A program made the translations under genes and the position numbers. A model generated the notes under the pieces. The model did not search any database. It was not told where the DNA came from and saw only the letters and a program-made list of their open reading frames with translations. A stretch of DNA of 64,000 nt from Zymoseptoria tritici IPO323 (Eukaryota > Ascomycota > Dothideomycetes > Mycosphaerellales > Mycosphaerellaceae): positions 1,240,001 to 1,304,000 of the forward strand of contig NC_018218.1 of NCBI RefSeq assembly GCF_000219625.1, read 5' to 3'. This document shows, piece by piece, positions 53,301 to 63,422 of this stretch. Each line of letters begins with the position of its first letter. The stretch's first letter is position 1.

Positions 53301-54202
53301 TGCTCAACCAAGGCTCTCTGACGGTCAAGGGGCGTCGGTGGGCTGGATGGAGGCGTACTGGCTGGTACATGGCCAACGTCTTCGATCCCGTCGCTATTCG
53401 GTGCAGATGATGAAGTGATCGGCTGTGGCGGTGGTGCCACGTTTCGTGGTGGCGAACCGTTCGGGTGGTAGTTGAATTTGGCGAAGAGGTCGTTGGTGGT
53501 GAATTTCTTCTTGGTTTTCATTTGATGCGCCAGCGCCTGCTGTCGCACCATACGCTGAGTCTCACGCTCCATATCCAGTAAAGCCTTCTTGCTGGCTTTT
53601 CTCGTTGGCTTTACAGCATCTGAAAGGATGCGGTCTATCTCTGGATCGCCCGCCTGCTCAGAGTCTTCGATCATATCCGCCGGCAGATCAGATGATGCAT
53701 GGGCGGGAGAAACACGAGGCCTCTCTTCTTCTGCTTCTCGCGCCAGACGCTCTGCACGTTTCTCGGCAATAAGCGCGGCAAGTCGGTCCTTGCTCGTCAG
53801 ACTGTTAGAGACTAGCTCGTTTTCACTGTCTTCCTGGTCTGGTTTGGCCGGTGACACGAATAATGTCGATCCTGCTGGACTCGCTGCTGGACTCACGGAG
53901 CGTCTGTGTGAGATGCGCCGGTTCTTGGCCGGAGTCGATGTGTAAAGGTCATCCTCGTCATCGGACGGAACGGCAGCCGTGGCAGTGACGCCGCCGTGCA
54001 TTCGCATGGCTGGTCTTCCCACGGGCCGCCGAATGTCGAGGTCCGAGTCGTCATCAGAGTGGCTTTCATCGTTGTCATCCGATATCGCCTTTGCTTGGTC
54101 ACCTGGGGAAGGAAGCATGTTCGAATGGGCCAGAGTACTTGAGACCAGCATGGAATCGTCCACTGTCGACACATTCTCCGTCAGGTCCAGAGAGCTGTCC
54201 AT
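50330..54202 (-). CDS. mrc1: DNA replication checkpoint mediator Mrc1 (claspin)
   Basis: A single exon of 1290 residues. The sequence is mostly disordered, with dense acidic clusters (DDDDSEVEGSQT, EDEDDLAV) and several SQ/TQ sites in the centre. It has a helical basic stretch near EIDRILSDAVKPTRKASKKALLDMERETQR and KTKKKFTTNDLFAKFNYHPNGSP. The MRC1-like region follows, with EREMAAHYAEKQRVSDEAAASKLYKDLMTGALRRKQANMF, then RRRQMRQREEARKRKLLLQD and FLKAIADDDERDDDLLDLSD. That region is what identifies Mrc1. Mrc1 travels with the replication fork and carries the ATR signal to Rad53/Cds1 when forks stall. The gene is divergent from the PPR-like gene. The absence of introns in so long a gene matches Rad50 and RPC1 nearby. 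Confidence 0.92.
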   Translation of the reverse strand: MDSSLDLTENVSTVDDSMLVSSTLAHSNMLPSPGDQAKAISDDNDESHSDDDSDLDIRRPVGRPAMRMHGGVTATAAVPSDDEDDLYTSTPAKNRRISHRRSVSPAASPAGSTLFVSPAKPDQEDSENELVSNSLTSKDRLAALIAEKRAERLAREAEEERPRVSPAHASSDLPADMIEDSEQAGDPEIDRILSDAVKPTRKASKKALLDMERETQRMVRQQALAHQMKTKKKFTTNDLFAKFNYHPNGSPPRNVAPPPQPITSSSAPNSDGIEDVGHVPASTPPSSPPTPLDRQRALVEQGALSKLVPIREDSLTSLQENDDNDDGNIPDMADIIRASGAGKLARDSSAATPAVEPKKGLKLARLGKKAMALPREDSSDDELEIIKELPSHLSIFERAKGIQKRQHTDSKAIHILKHLSHYGADTGGSRRRNKNNSRPSVHPQVLEAQLRSRAKEQARARQQERIAELKAKGIEVQTTEEREREAEEFENLLEKARQEAVDLRKAEKAADNQGKVIASDDESEDEDYYDGSENDDDDERDAIADSGNDLVDDAADESEDEDKGEDEDAKLEEELEGAVDELAPEEYPSNIETAPTAPKDDQSEGANIEVNDAPSWAQTPIIGRKPRKSHVVVDDDDDSEVEGSQTLACSGPADDEDDPFAAFGFSAAKDVDSLMSPTQAFHATMQTPSQATQQDSLDILNYLAPPSTVTRPMMLETQSDSQISVVPASQVSASQQVSLGWETQAPETPVPALNRGGSNVTMDTPVWEPTQDAGLPDSWQGADDLERSKTPGLAAEHDTQSTVRLRVSESPVAAPKRNRLVRGQRAVVESSDEEDDAELGPAEIEQKNAFREMAKRRKEALTAAERAEAEREAKQMMDEQAEESEDEYAGLGGDDFVAPETEEDREMIDSSHIDVDEREMAAHYAEKQRVSDEAAASKLYKDLMTGALRRKQANMFDLDEDEDDLAVRRRQMRQREEARKRKLLLQDDNIAGLAEGKHSKGKDAFLKAIADDDERDDDLLDLSDVDEADVPPESQPSQQQETSTPVLREVSGNKRQLDDAAAERPPAKARRTQASAFRAPTSLLEVQESVSFLLEESHSLPAGPTVLDISSDSENEDLQSDATEDEEDDLETERQRQNDGGFAPDQIKMPPPRLPASQRRTAPQPAVVDRLSLKRVASATESAHARTAWAAPAGGIGFKVPSLLRRATTSAASGANERGVTTSNGLSRENSGMKMGGTKKSSLAYQARAEERKSIVEASAKRRAENTARIAKLRRNASSGFGQDMAGRFE

Positions 54203-54583
54203 CTTGACGCGACAATGGCTTCGCGAGTACGCGCGACGACTGGTCCGGCGGAATATTGGTATATCAATGGCAGAAGTGTCCCATGCTGAGAGGAGGGATA
54301 GAGCCGATTGCGTATGAAGTATTGCTCGATATCGTTGCAGTGATCGTATTGCAGATGAGGATGATTGAAGTGCTGGTAAAGTTTTGGTTCACGCGTTCAG
54401 ATTTAGGATTTGATTTGGGAGGACGCGTCGCCACGTGTGAGCAGGGATCAAAGCTCGGTCAGTAGAATATCCTCCGACGACGTCCGAGCTCTCTCGACGT
54501 TGAAAGATTTCATTCCATCGGACTTGGTCGCATCGTTCATCACATCGCCTCCAGACAACAGCACGAATGTCCCCGAACAGTAC
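54203..54583. promoter_or_regulatory. Divergent region between Mrc1 and PPR-like genes
   Basis: About 380 bp. The + strand frame of the PPR-like gene is open from 54410 but has no ATG before 54584, so part of this region could be coding if there is an upstream exon. Both promoters must lie here. Confidence 0.4.
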
Positions 54584-57046
54584 ATGAAATGTTACGGCTC
54601 GCTGAGGAGGCCCTCTTGGTCCTGGATTCAGTCGATCCGCAGTCATGACCACAACCCCATTCTGCCTGGACTGAGAGGCAGAAGCATCGCCAATGGAGAA
54701 GTCCCTGTCTCCCGTGTTCTCTCGAGAACGCCATTGAGTATCACACGATACGAGATCAATGCCACTCAGCACGCGCCAGAGCCCGAACTCAATGCAGTCG
54801 ACACATGGCGATCCGCAGCTCTTTCCGCGAAACCAGAAGAAACTCCACCCAGACTCCAAATGGGCACGTCCGATGCCTCGCACCAGAAAGATCCAGTGAA
54901 AGGCTATATCTTCAGTCCCTTAGATCGTGAGAGGATCTTTGGCAGAGCAAATAGGAGGAACGTCGCGAAACATGTCAGTTCCAGGGAAGTGAAGCTGAAA
55001 AGCAAATATGGCATTCAGAAGGCACGACACAACTTCACCGAGACCGACGACTGGCGCATCACCCTCCGCCTGCTCGAGCACATCACTGAAGCCGACCCCA
55101 AGCTCTACCTGAAGAAGCTCGTGCGGGTCAATCTGCCAGAGGGTATCTCTGCCGAATTTAAGGGCAATGCCGGGGTAGCAGTCGCCGAGATTATGGACCG
55201 AACAAACTGCCATGTTCAGATGGCGCCGGGAAAAATTACCTACAAGTCGAATCGTCCGGACTCCTTTACCGCTCTGGATCTGCTGGGGTCTTTTCGCGAG
55301 AACGCACTTGCTCTCGACCTGCTCCCCGAATACGTTACCATTCGTGGGCCTAAAGAGGACAATCCACAGGGGATCGATTCTGAAGACAAAGATCACGTAC
55401 CAAGTGAAGATGCCGTCTTGACGCCTGACACGAATACTGTAAGAGTTCAGACACTTCACGATGCACGCGAGGCACCACAGAACGGGAAGATACCTATACG
55501 CTCCGTCTGGGCAAACATCCGCTCGGGCGAGGACACCATTTCGACGCGTTTGGCTCAGCGCCCCAAAATATTCACGACGCTCTCCATGTCTACATATATT
55601 TCGGACCTTTGTCGTCCTATGCCTCGACAAATACAGCACGAAGTGCAGTCCCGTGACCAACCCGGGATTCGTGGCGGACATGTTGGCAGTGTAGGGCAGG
55701 AGCTCCTCTCTATGTTTCGAGACCGAACACTTGCCAAGTTTCTGAGCACCCGATCGCTGAGCATGATCATCGATTTCTTCGAGAAGAACCGGCATCTCGA
55801 TGCATTTCGCGAGCTTGTTGGGTCCCTCGGCGAAGCAGAATATGCGTTCACAGCCTCGGATTGGAATCGCATCCTTGCCGCCACTGCAAAGGATGGTGAT
55901 GTTCATAATCACTACTACACACTCAAAGCCATGTTGCGCCAAGGTTTGTCTCCGACGCCTCGCACATGGGTCACATTTCACGATCTGGTGTGCAGGCGCT
56001 TCCCTTCTGCAGCCCATCTAGTAGCCGATGCGATGCATAGTAAAGGTGTCCTGCAGGACCGACAAGCTGCTGAAATGGTTGCGCGAAATGCTGTGGAATA
56101 CGATCTAACCCGGACTCTGGCCAAGAACAAGGGAGTCGAGGCCTTCATTCAATTCTACGACCATCGCTTTCAGCACTCCTATGGCTTGTCCAACTTCAAC
56201 TGGCTCTCGATTCATAGCGCAAACCGCATGCTCAAGACACTGCTGACGGCTGGCCGAAAGCTAGACGTGTTCTACGTTCTGGACGTGGTCAAGCAAAGAA
56301 ATCCAAAAGCAGAGTTCAACGAGGACACTCTAGATACTTTGCTGTCTTCTGCCTTGTTCTCCCAGGACGTACGGCTTGCTATTTCGATCCTGAGATATTT
56401 CCGAGTCGGCGAACCTGGATCGCCGCCATTGAGCGATAAGTCGTGGGACATGCTGTTCACACTCGTATGGCGGCGACGATATTACAACACGCTCAAGGTT
56501 GTCTGGTACTACGCCTGTGCAGGTGGTCATTCAACCTCGTCCATGGTTCGCCGCATGCATGGAAGCTTGTATCGTCCGCTCAGCGTTCTTCAAGCCGAGA
56601 AGGGCATTTCCCGAGGCGACATGTGGGTTGCGTTCGCTCCTCGGATTGCGCTCGGACTAGTCACCGACCTCGAACCCTACAGTATGCTGGGCTTTTCAGG
56701 CATGCAAGCCGCAGCTGGCGAGTCCCCAGGAGCAAATGAGGCAGACTCGCACCTTTCCACGAAGCGGGCCGACTTGCGCTCGATGATCGCGGTTGTGAAT
56801 GAAGACGTGGAAGCGTTCAGGTTTTGTAGACCTACAAATATGCTGATAGACATGCTGGAGAGTGCCTATATCCGGGACATTGCATGGAAGGACCGTGGCT
56901 TGGGAGTGCCATCCGGTCTGGGTTCGACTTGGAGCACGCCGAAGCTGATGTTCCACGAAATGGCGAAGGACGCAGTCCACGTGCCCTTATCGAAGAGGCT
57001 TCCTGATCGAGTAATTGTCTCCGCGTCAAATAACGACAAGAAATGA
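54584..57046 (+). CDS. Mitochondrial KH/PPR-like RNA-binding protein
   Basis: A single exon of 820 residues from the first in-frame ATG, 54584. The frame is open 58 codons upstream without an ATG, so a 5' exon is possible. The first 40 residues are rich in Arg, Ser and hydrophobic residues and almost lack acids, as in a mitochondrial presequence. Around residues 180-270 a KH-like segment appears (VNLPEGISAEFKGNAGVAVAEI, MDRTNCHVQMAPG, and EYVTIRGPKED). The rest is alpha-helical with pentatricopeptide-like repeats, e.g. LAATAKDGDVHNHYYTLKAMLRQGLSPTPRTW. Such fungal proteins usually mature or translate mitochondrial transcripts. The specific target cannot be read from sequence. Confidence 0.7.
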   Translation: MKCYGSLRRPSWSWIQSIRSHDHNPILPGLRGRSIANGEVPVSRVLSRTPLSITRYEINATQHAPEPELNAVDTWRSAALSAKPEETPPRLQMGTSDASHQKDPVKGYIFSPLDRERIFGRANRRNVAKHVSSREVKLKSKYGIQKARHNFTETDDWRITLRLLEHITEADPKLYLKKLVRVNLPEGISAEFKGNAGVAVAEIMDRTNCHVQMAPGKITYKSNRPDSFTALDLLGSFRENALALDLLPEYVTIRGPKEDNPQGIDSEDKDHVPSEDAVLTPDTNTVRVQTLHDAREAPQNGKIPIRSVWANIRSGEDTISTRLAQRPKIFTTLSMSTYISDLCRPMPRQIQHEVQSRDQPGIRGGHVGSVGQELLSMFRDRTLAKFLSTRSLSMIIDFFEKNRHLDAFRELVGSLGEAEYAFTASDWNRILAATAKDGDVHNHYYTLKAMLRQGLSPTPRTWVTFHDLVCRRFPSAAHLVADAMHSKGVLQDRQAAEMVARNAVEYDLTRTLAKNKGVEAFIQFYDHRFQHSYGLSNFNWLSIHSANRMLKTLLTAGRKLDVFYVLDVVKQRNPKAEFNEDTLDTLLSSALFSQDVRLAISILRYFRVGEPGSPPLSDKSWDMLFTLVWRRRYYNTLKVVWYYACAGGHSTSSMVRRMHGSLYRPLSVLQAEKGISRGDMWVAFAPRIALGLVTDLEPYSMLGFSGMQAAAGESPGANEADSHLSTKRADLRSMIAVVNEDVEAFRFCRPTNMLIDMLESAYIRDIAWKDRGLGVPSGLGSTWSTPKLMFHEMAKDAVHVPLSKRLPDRVIVSASNNDKK

Positions 57047-57151
57047 TACTCTGATGGCGGAGCAGACGTGCATGCGGACTTCACAATCACGGTATTCCAA
57101 CAATAACGCAGTTTTGTGCGTTTCAGATCTCATCATGGTATCATCCGCGGT

Positions 57152-58565
57152 CTAGTAAGAGAATGCTCGAACGCTAAGACGATACGTGACTTGGGAAATC
57201 AACTGCTTCCTCTTCGGACTGTCCTCACGACGCTTCGCAGGCACCACGACGTCAACCTCGTCCTTGTTGGTCTGTGCCACTTCGGCGCGCGGCGGCATGT
57301 TTTCAGAAGTCATGAGCGCTCGCCCAACCATCACCATGCGCATCGCACTCTCAGCAGCGTCGGTTAATAATCTCTCTGCATCCGCTATCGCTTTGGTCAG
57401 AGTCGACGGGCCTTGCAGGATGGAGGCGTATGCATCAATGCCAGCCTCATAGTTCGTCTCCGCTCCTTCTCCGACGGTTCCAGCCAGGGCGATGACTGGC
57501 ACGGCGCGAAGCTTTGCGATGCGGGCGACTTCGCTCGGCACTTTGCCTCGAGGCGTCTGGAAGTCAATACCGCCCTCTGCAGTGAACACTAGATCAGTGT
57601 CCTGCACCAGCGTCTCAATGTTGAGGAACTTGGTGATGATGTCGAAGCGCGGATAAAGCGTGGCACCGATGAGCATGAGGCCAGCTCCCATTCCGCCAGA
57701 AGCACCACTTCCGGGCGCGAGAGATATGTCCTTGTCCAGGGCCTTACCAACAACGCTCGCCACGTTGTCCATAGCCATAGACATCACCTCGACCTCTTCC
57801 GGATTCGCGCCTTTCTGTGGACCAAAGACACGGGCGACACCCTTGGGCCCGCAGAGAACGTTATGCCAATTGCAAGCGACGTCGATTTTCGCGACCTTGA
57901 GGCGTGGATGAAGACCGGAAAGATCAGCCGAGGCAAAGTCTGTCAAAGATGCGCCTCCCATTCCAGCAGGGAGTTCTCGATCTCTGGAGTCGTAGAATCG
58001 AGCCCCGAGAGCTTGCGCCATACCTATCCCGCCGTCGCCCGTGCCTGAGTCGCCGCATCCTACTAGGATTCTCTCAGCTCCGGCGTCGAGGGCTGAAGCG
58101 ATGAGTTCGCCAACCCCAAAGGTTGTGGTGTGAAGAGGGTTCCTCTGATCAGTCGGAACGATGCTCAGACCTGCCGCTGCGGCCATTTCCACGACTGCTG
58201 TCGGAGTCTCAGCGTTGCCCAGGAATCCAAAATGAGAGGATATGGTCTTCCTGACGGGACCAGTGACATCAATGTGGTGCGTCTCGCCCATGGTCGTGGC
58301 GACCAGAGCCTCAGTGAAACCTTCGCCGCCGTCGACCATCGGGGCTTTGATGACGATTGCGTCTGGTAGCGCTCGTAAGACGCCAGCTTCGATGCAGTCT
58401 GCGACTTGACCCGGCTGGAGGCTTTCTTTGAACCCGGACGGGCAGATCAAGACGCGAGGGCCTACTGGATCGTCAGCAATGTGGTCTTGCCTGAAAATAG
58501 CGTCGCGTGCGTTACGTACTGTTGCGTGTGACAGGAGTCACCGCAGGAAACGTAAAGGCTCCCAT
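57152..58565 (-). CDS. Glycerate kinase (type 1)
   Basis: Two exons, 58565-58520 and 58461-57152, with a 58-nt intron (GTACGT donor, GCTGACG branch), giving 451 residues. The N-terminus reads SPRVLICPSGFKESLQPGQVADCIEAG, typical of the GckA/GarK family, and only appears after splicing. Other family motifs are PMVDGGEGFTEAL, GCGDSGTGDGG, ELPAGMGGASLTDFA and PGSGASGGMGAGL. FTAEGGIDFQTPRGKVPSEVARIAK follows. The enzyme phosphorylates D-glycerate with ATP, feeding it into lower glycolysis or the photorespiration-like salvage of serine and glycolate carbon. The C-terminus has a polar extension of about 40 residues. No neighbouring glycerate enzymes are present. Confidence 0.95.
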
Positions 58566-60368
58566 ATCAAGTATATTGGGGAGTTTATTCGGCCAAGAGC
58601 TGTCGACAATGCGGATTATGTCTCGATCGTGGTGGGAAGCGACGGTGGAGCAGTTGGTCGAAGCGGGTTTGGGTGATCGAAGTACGGTGCTGATGATGAA
58701 GCGGTATGACGAGCAGGCGGACGACCCTTTTAATATTCTGGAGACCTACCATCGACCTCAGACGCCAATGATCCTGTTCTAAAAGATGTGTAACACCAGA
58801 GGCATTTACTACACCGTCCTGCTGGACTTGGTTTGCCAATGCCGCCCAGCGCCAATGGCAGAGCGACTTTACTGCCGTTCAAGCGCTGTGCACATCTGTG
58901 AACAGAGCGTTCTTGCAGCAGCGGCGCTGAGCTCAGACGAATATGGTCCGAGCTACCTCGCACGACAGGATTGCGCCTCAGGGACGCATAGTCGTCATGC
59001 CCGTTTATACCGAACGGGAGAGTGGTCGTGTGCTTGTGGTGGCCTAAAGGACAAGGTGCCAATCCTTTCCTGACGGGAGTACCTCGCCAAGCACGCCGTC
59101 AGATGTTGGACTTCCCACTGTTCCTTTCGGGTTCACATACCGCGGCAAGACATTTGGGGATCCGAATCCACGCTGGCGTGTTCCTATTCCGGATGGTGCC
59201 CTGCCCGTGACATCGACCACCGACATATGGTTGCAAGGAGATACTGCCGCCCTTCTGGCAATGTGGACGTGGCTGGCTCGACCGACGACAACGAGCAGAA
59301 AGTGCACGCATGAGCAATCTCACGCATCCCTCGAGTCCAGAATATGTGGTAGCACGCAGATGCCCGATACCACCTGGATGAAGATCCGATGCACTGCCAT
59401 ACAACCCAAATCGGGGCAAGACAAAGCTGAACCTGAGCCGAGCTGTCACTGTTCGCAAATAGCACAGTGCTGCATTTCTCGGTAGACTGCAAAGTCTGAA
59501 CGAGCCAGTCTCTGCATGACCGTTCGTAGCAAGAAACCCTATTCTTGTAGCGTTATGCTCTTGCAGCTGTGTTCTGTTGGAGGAGTTGTAGTCGACCATG
59601 ACGGGAGCCAAAGGATCTAGCTTGGCGTGGCGTTCGACCTCACTTGGCGATTGGGCACAGCCTCTGTATACCAAGGCGACTTCCTTTGATCAGTGCCATA
59701 CTGCAGATCTTTGATTGGCTTGTATGCGGATGTGCGCTCTGGCTGTAGTGTCATGTAGCACAGAAATTGGACGTGACCGCACCTCGGGCTCCAGCACAAT
59801 ATCATGATGAGTTGTGAGTTACGTTCGCAGTACTTCAGGCCGCTTCAATGCCTCCACAGAGTAGCGGATACAGATGTGGGTTCCCTCACGACTACTACGA
59901 TTCTCTGCATTATTAGACTCTGGCTGACACGGCGATAGGCCAGACTGACAGGAACCCGTACGATGAATCCTGCCATGTCCCCAAGACGTCGCCAAGTTGA
60001 CCAAGAAACGCTCTCGGAGTGCGCTCGCTGAAGCTCGCCGTTCAGCCCTCTAAATTTGCTCCGCAATACTGTGGAAGCGAGGGATCGGTCTGTTGCCAAT
60101 GTGCACTACCCTGCCACAATCTGATGCCGACCGAAAACATACCACTGGAGTTCTACCTGAAGCGCGCTGTGCACTTACGAATGTGGCGCAGGCAGCATAT
60201 CCCACACATGGAAATGGGTCGTGCCTCCGCGGGTCATCGAATAGAACATGGCATGTCACAAAGAGGCCTGATGGCCCGACATTGTAGCCCCTCGTCTGAT
60301 CGTATCTACCTCATCAGTGCCTCACGAGCGGCCTTCACTCGTTCCAGCACGCTCGTTCCGTTGCCGCC
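58566..60368. other. Intergenic, no supported gene
   Basis: About 1.8 kb between the divergent glycerate kinase and MFS genes. Several minus-strand frames look vaguely protein-like: 59099-59674 (191 codons, non-ATG start), 59617-59805 and 59044-59307. They are in different frames and share no known family. A decayed gene is possible but not shown. The last 200 bp should contain the transporter promoter. Confidence 0.4.
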
Positions 60369-62624
60369 ATGTCATCTTCACCTCGACATCTTCACGAATT
60401 CCGCGACTTCCAGCGGGGAAATCTAGGTCAGACTTTGCCTCAGCATGGCGCTGCCCAACAATCTTTTGGCCTTGAGAGTGCGGCGCAGGCTTTCTGCCAC
60501 AACGACCATCACTGCACAGACTGTCGGTGCTACAACCAGGACCATGATGAGAGATGGTCAAGCAACTCCGATGGCAACGACTTTGGCGACATCGCGGACT
60601 CAACCTTTCAACCTGGCTGGCAATGCCTCCTGAGGGATCCTGCCGTCCGGCAGATGCCTCGCAGACCGACCCTTGCCGATAGACTGAACTCCATCCGGCA
60701 ACGAGCAAACAAGACTACCAGTGGGAACGAGCTCATTACGTGGGATGACAACGATCCCGAACATCCACACAACTGGCCCGCTCACCGACGATGGATTTCG
60801 ACTGTGCTGATCGCCATGTATGCATTCATCGCACCCATGGCCTCGACAATGGTCGCTCCGGCACTAGATACCATATCAGACGAGTTCAACTTGCGTTCGG
60901 ACATCGAAGAGTTCCTCGTCATGTCAATCTTCTTGCTCGCCTTTGCAATCGGTCCCTTTCTTTGGGGGTGCGTACTCGTCCCACATGTTCGAGCAAGGCA
61001 CGTGCTAATCTCGACAGTCCTTTATCAGAAGTCTTTGGAAGAGTCCGTGTGATACAAGGCGCCAATGCGATCTTCCTCATCTTCAATACCGCGTGTGGAT
61101 TCGCTCGGAACAAGGAGCAGATGATGGCTTTCCGCTTCTTATCTGGCATTGGTGGCAGCGCACCCCAAGCTGTGGGTCGTTCACCATTACGTAGGAAGGC
61201 AAGTTTGCTGACAGGTCCCAGATCGGAGGTGGTATTTTAGGCGATTGCTTCAAAGCCGGGGAACGAGGTCTAGCGACAGCGATTTACTCACTTATGCCTT
61301 TCCTCTCGCCAGCGCTTGCGCCGATCATGGGCGGCTACATGACGCAGTTCGTGACCTGGCGCTGGGTCTTCTGGGCGACCTCGATATTCGATGGAGTTGT
61401 GCAAATCACTTGCGTCGTGCTCCTGAAAGAGACCCATCATCCAACTATCCTCAAGAACAAGGCGAAACGACTGAGAAAGACATTCGGAAATCCCGACTTG
61501 CACACGAAATGGGATGGACCGGACCACTCGATGAAGAAGCTTGTGATGAAGAGTCTGGTGCGGCCTTTTATCATGCTCACTACACAACCTGCGTTGCAAG
61601 CAATGGCTTTGTTCCGTGGATACCAGTGAGTAAACCCAAAGGCGCAGGGCATACAAGCATTTCTTGCCAGCTTTCGGATCCTACCCCGACATGTCTTAGG
61701 CATTGTCACCCTTCCGCTTTCTGCTGCCAAAATGCCAGAACTCTGCTAATCCTTCCGCCCTTCCCTATCAGATACGGTTTGATGTACCTCGTCTTCGCTA
61801 CCTTTCCGCGAGTGTTCCAAGGCGCTTACGATCAAGGAGTTGGAAGAGCCAGCTTGAACTACCTGTCTCTCGGCGTCGGCTTCATCATTGGCCTTCAGAT
61901 CTCGGGTCGGATGCAAGATAAAATATACACATGGTGTAAAGAGCACGAAGTCGATCCAAACTCGCTCCAGAAGACTTGGACTTCCTGGAAGCAGTACAAG
62001 GCCGGTCGGCCCAATGACGAGAAACTCCTTCCAGTCACGATAAGCGACTCTCCGGTGTCTAACGATCCGAATCGGTACTCAATCCCTCGAAAACCACTTT
62101 CGCCAGTCCGACGAGCCACGGGATTCGATCCTTCTCGTGGTCTTCCAGAGTATCGCCTGCCATTGGTTCTTCCATTCTCCCTCTTGATTCCAATCGGTCT
62201 CTTCATCTATGGATGGACTGCTGAACATGTAAGTGTTGACTCTGCCGTCCCTGCTGCGTCTCCAATCGCCGGGCATACATACTTACGCAGCTTTTCGAAA
62301 CAGGAAATCCACTGGATCGTACCAAATATCGGCAGTGCCATCTTCTCTGTCGGGCTTATAGTCTGCTTCAACTGCGCTCAAGCTTACGTGGTGGATACAT
62401 ACACCACTTATGCTGCATCCGCGACTGGAGCAGCGGCTTTTGTCCGAACCATGATGGGGTTTTCGTTCCCGCTGTTTGCTCCTGGAATGTACGATACACT
62501 GGGCGTTGGCTGGGGAAACAGCTTGCTTGGGTTCATTAGCCTTATATTGGGGCTGATCGCACCCGTTCTACTCTGGAAATACGGCGGATCGCTGAGATCG
62601 AAGAGCACCTACTGTACGGGCTGA
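60369..62624 (+). CDS. MFS transporter, DHA1-like (multidrug/polyamine type)
   Basis: Five exons: 60369-60967, 61018-61171, 61222-61625, 61772-62228 and 62304-62624, giving 644 residues; introns are 50, 50, 146 and 75 nt. A long polar N-terminus of about 130 residues leads to WDDNDPEHPHNWPAHRRWIST, a motif that begins many fungal DHA1 transporters. The core has about 12 membrane helices. PLSEVFGRVRVIQGAN matches the loop 2-3 signature, and GGILGDCFKAGERGLATAIYS the helix-5 region typical of H+ antiporters. The large central loop with KQYKAGRPNDEK is cytosolic. Motif IHWIVPNIGSAIFSVGL is also frequent in this group. It probably exports small molecules or drugs across the plasma membrane by proton exchange. 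The substrate is unknown and no biosynthetic cluster lies nearby. Confidence 0.92.
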
Positions 62625-62895
62625 AGAAGTGGTCGTCGTCGTTCGCAGCGTTGGAGCGTGTTTTGCCAGCACAGATGCCAATGACAGTTCATATTTGTAA
62701 CAGAAAGAAGACTTGTGCATGCCTCAGGCCGCAATAATCTGACTAAGCAAGCTGAGGTATACCTTCCAGGTTACCTCCTTCCTTCCGACCCCCTCTAAAT
62801 ACCAAGCACCTGTCGATTATCTCTTTCTGTATCATTCTCATGACGACCTGGACGGCCTGGGGCTGAAGTCAGCCGATGATCATGCCTCCCAGCAT

Positions 62896-62938
62896 AGCAC
62901 TCCGCTCGGCAAGGCCGAGCGACTAGCAAGGCAGTGCT
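62896..62938. repeat. Nested inverted repeat
   Basis: CGCTCGGC and GCCGAGCG (62903-62910 and 62914-62921) form an 8-bp GC-rich stem with an AAG loop. Outside them, AGCACT at 62896-62901 and AGTGCT at 62933-62938 are also complementary. Confidence 0.75.
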
Positions 62939-62947
62939 GGCGTGATC

Positions 62948-62969
62948 ACTAGCTGCACATGCAGCTAGT
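62948..62969. repeat. Inverted repeat, 10-bp stem
   Basis: ACTAGCTGCA and TGCAGCTAGT flank only two bases (CA), so the 22 bp form an almost perfect palindrome ten bases after the preceding nested repeat. Confidence 0.85.
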
Positions 62970-63422
62970 TTTCAGCTCCGCTCAGCCCATCCCATCCTAT
63001 CCTCTCTCACTCCACACCCGTCGTGTCGAAGCGACGAAGTTCTAAGGCGTTTGCGGACCAAGCGAGCACCAAGTCAAGCGTCGTCAGAGCTCAGCTGTTG
63101 AGGCATTGGCTCGGTTGATTCCCGGCACCCATGTTGCTGACCACACCTCTTTGACTAGGTGGATGACCGTGAGCTTCTCGACATGAGCTGACTTATGCAG
63201 CCTATAGCATGATCTAACGCAGCTTACGCCCTATGGCTTGCATGCAGCGAGCTGAATGACCCTCGAACGCGTTCTGGTGCCGGCCATGGTTCACGCTGAG
63301 GGAAACATGAAGCGAGCTTCTGGTATTTATATTGTTCCTTCTCTCCGCTTTTTCCTCGATCAGATCCTATTCTCTGCCTTACTCCAAGAGCTTCAAGAGC
63401 CTTCTCGTAATTCCTCACCAAG

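Larger units (their letters stand above)
62625..63422. other. Intergenic with strong hairpins
   Basis: About 800 bp between the transporter and the right-edge gene. It contains two inverted repeats at 62896-62969, listed separately. A TATTTATA string at 63323-63330 is about 95 bp upstream of the next ATG. No gene is supported. Confidence 0.5.
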
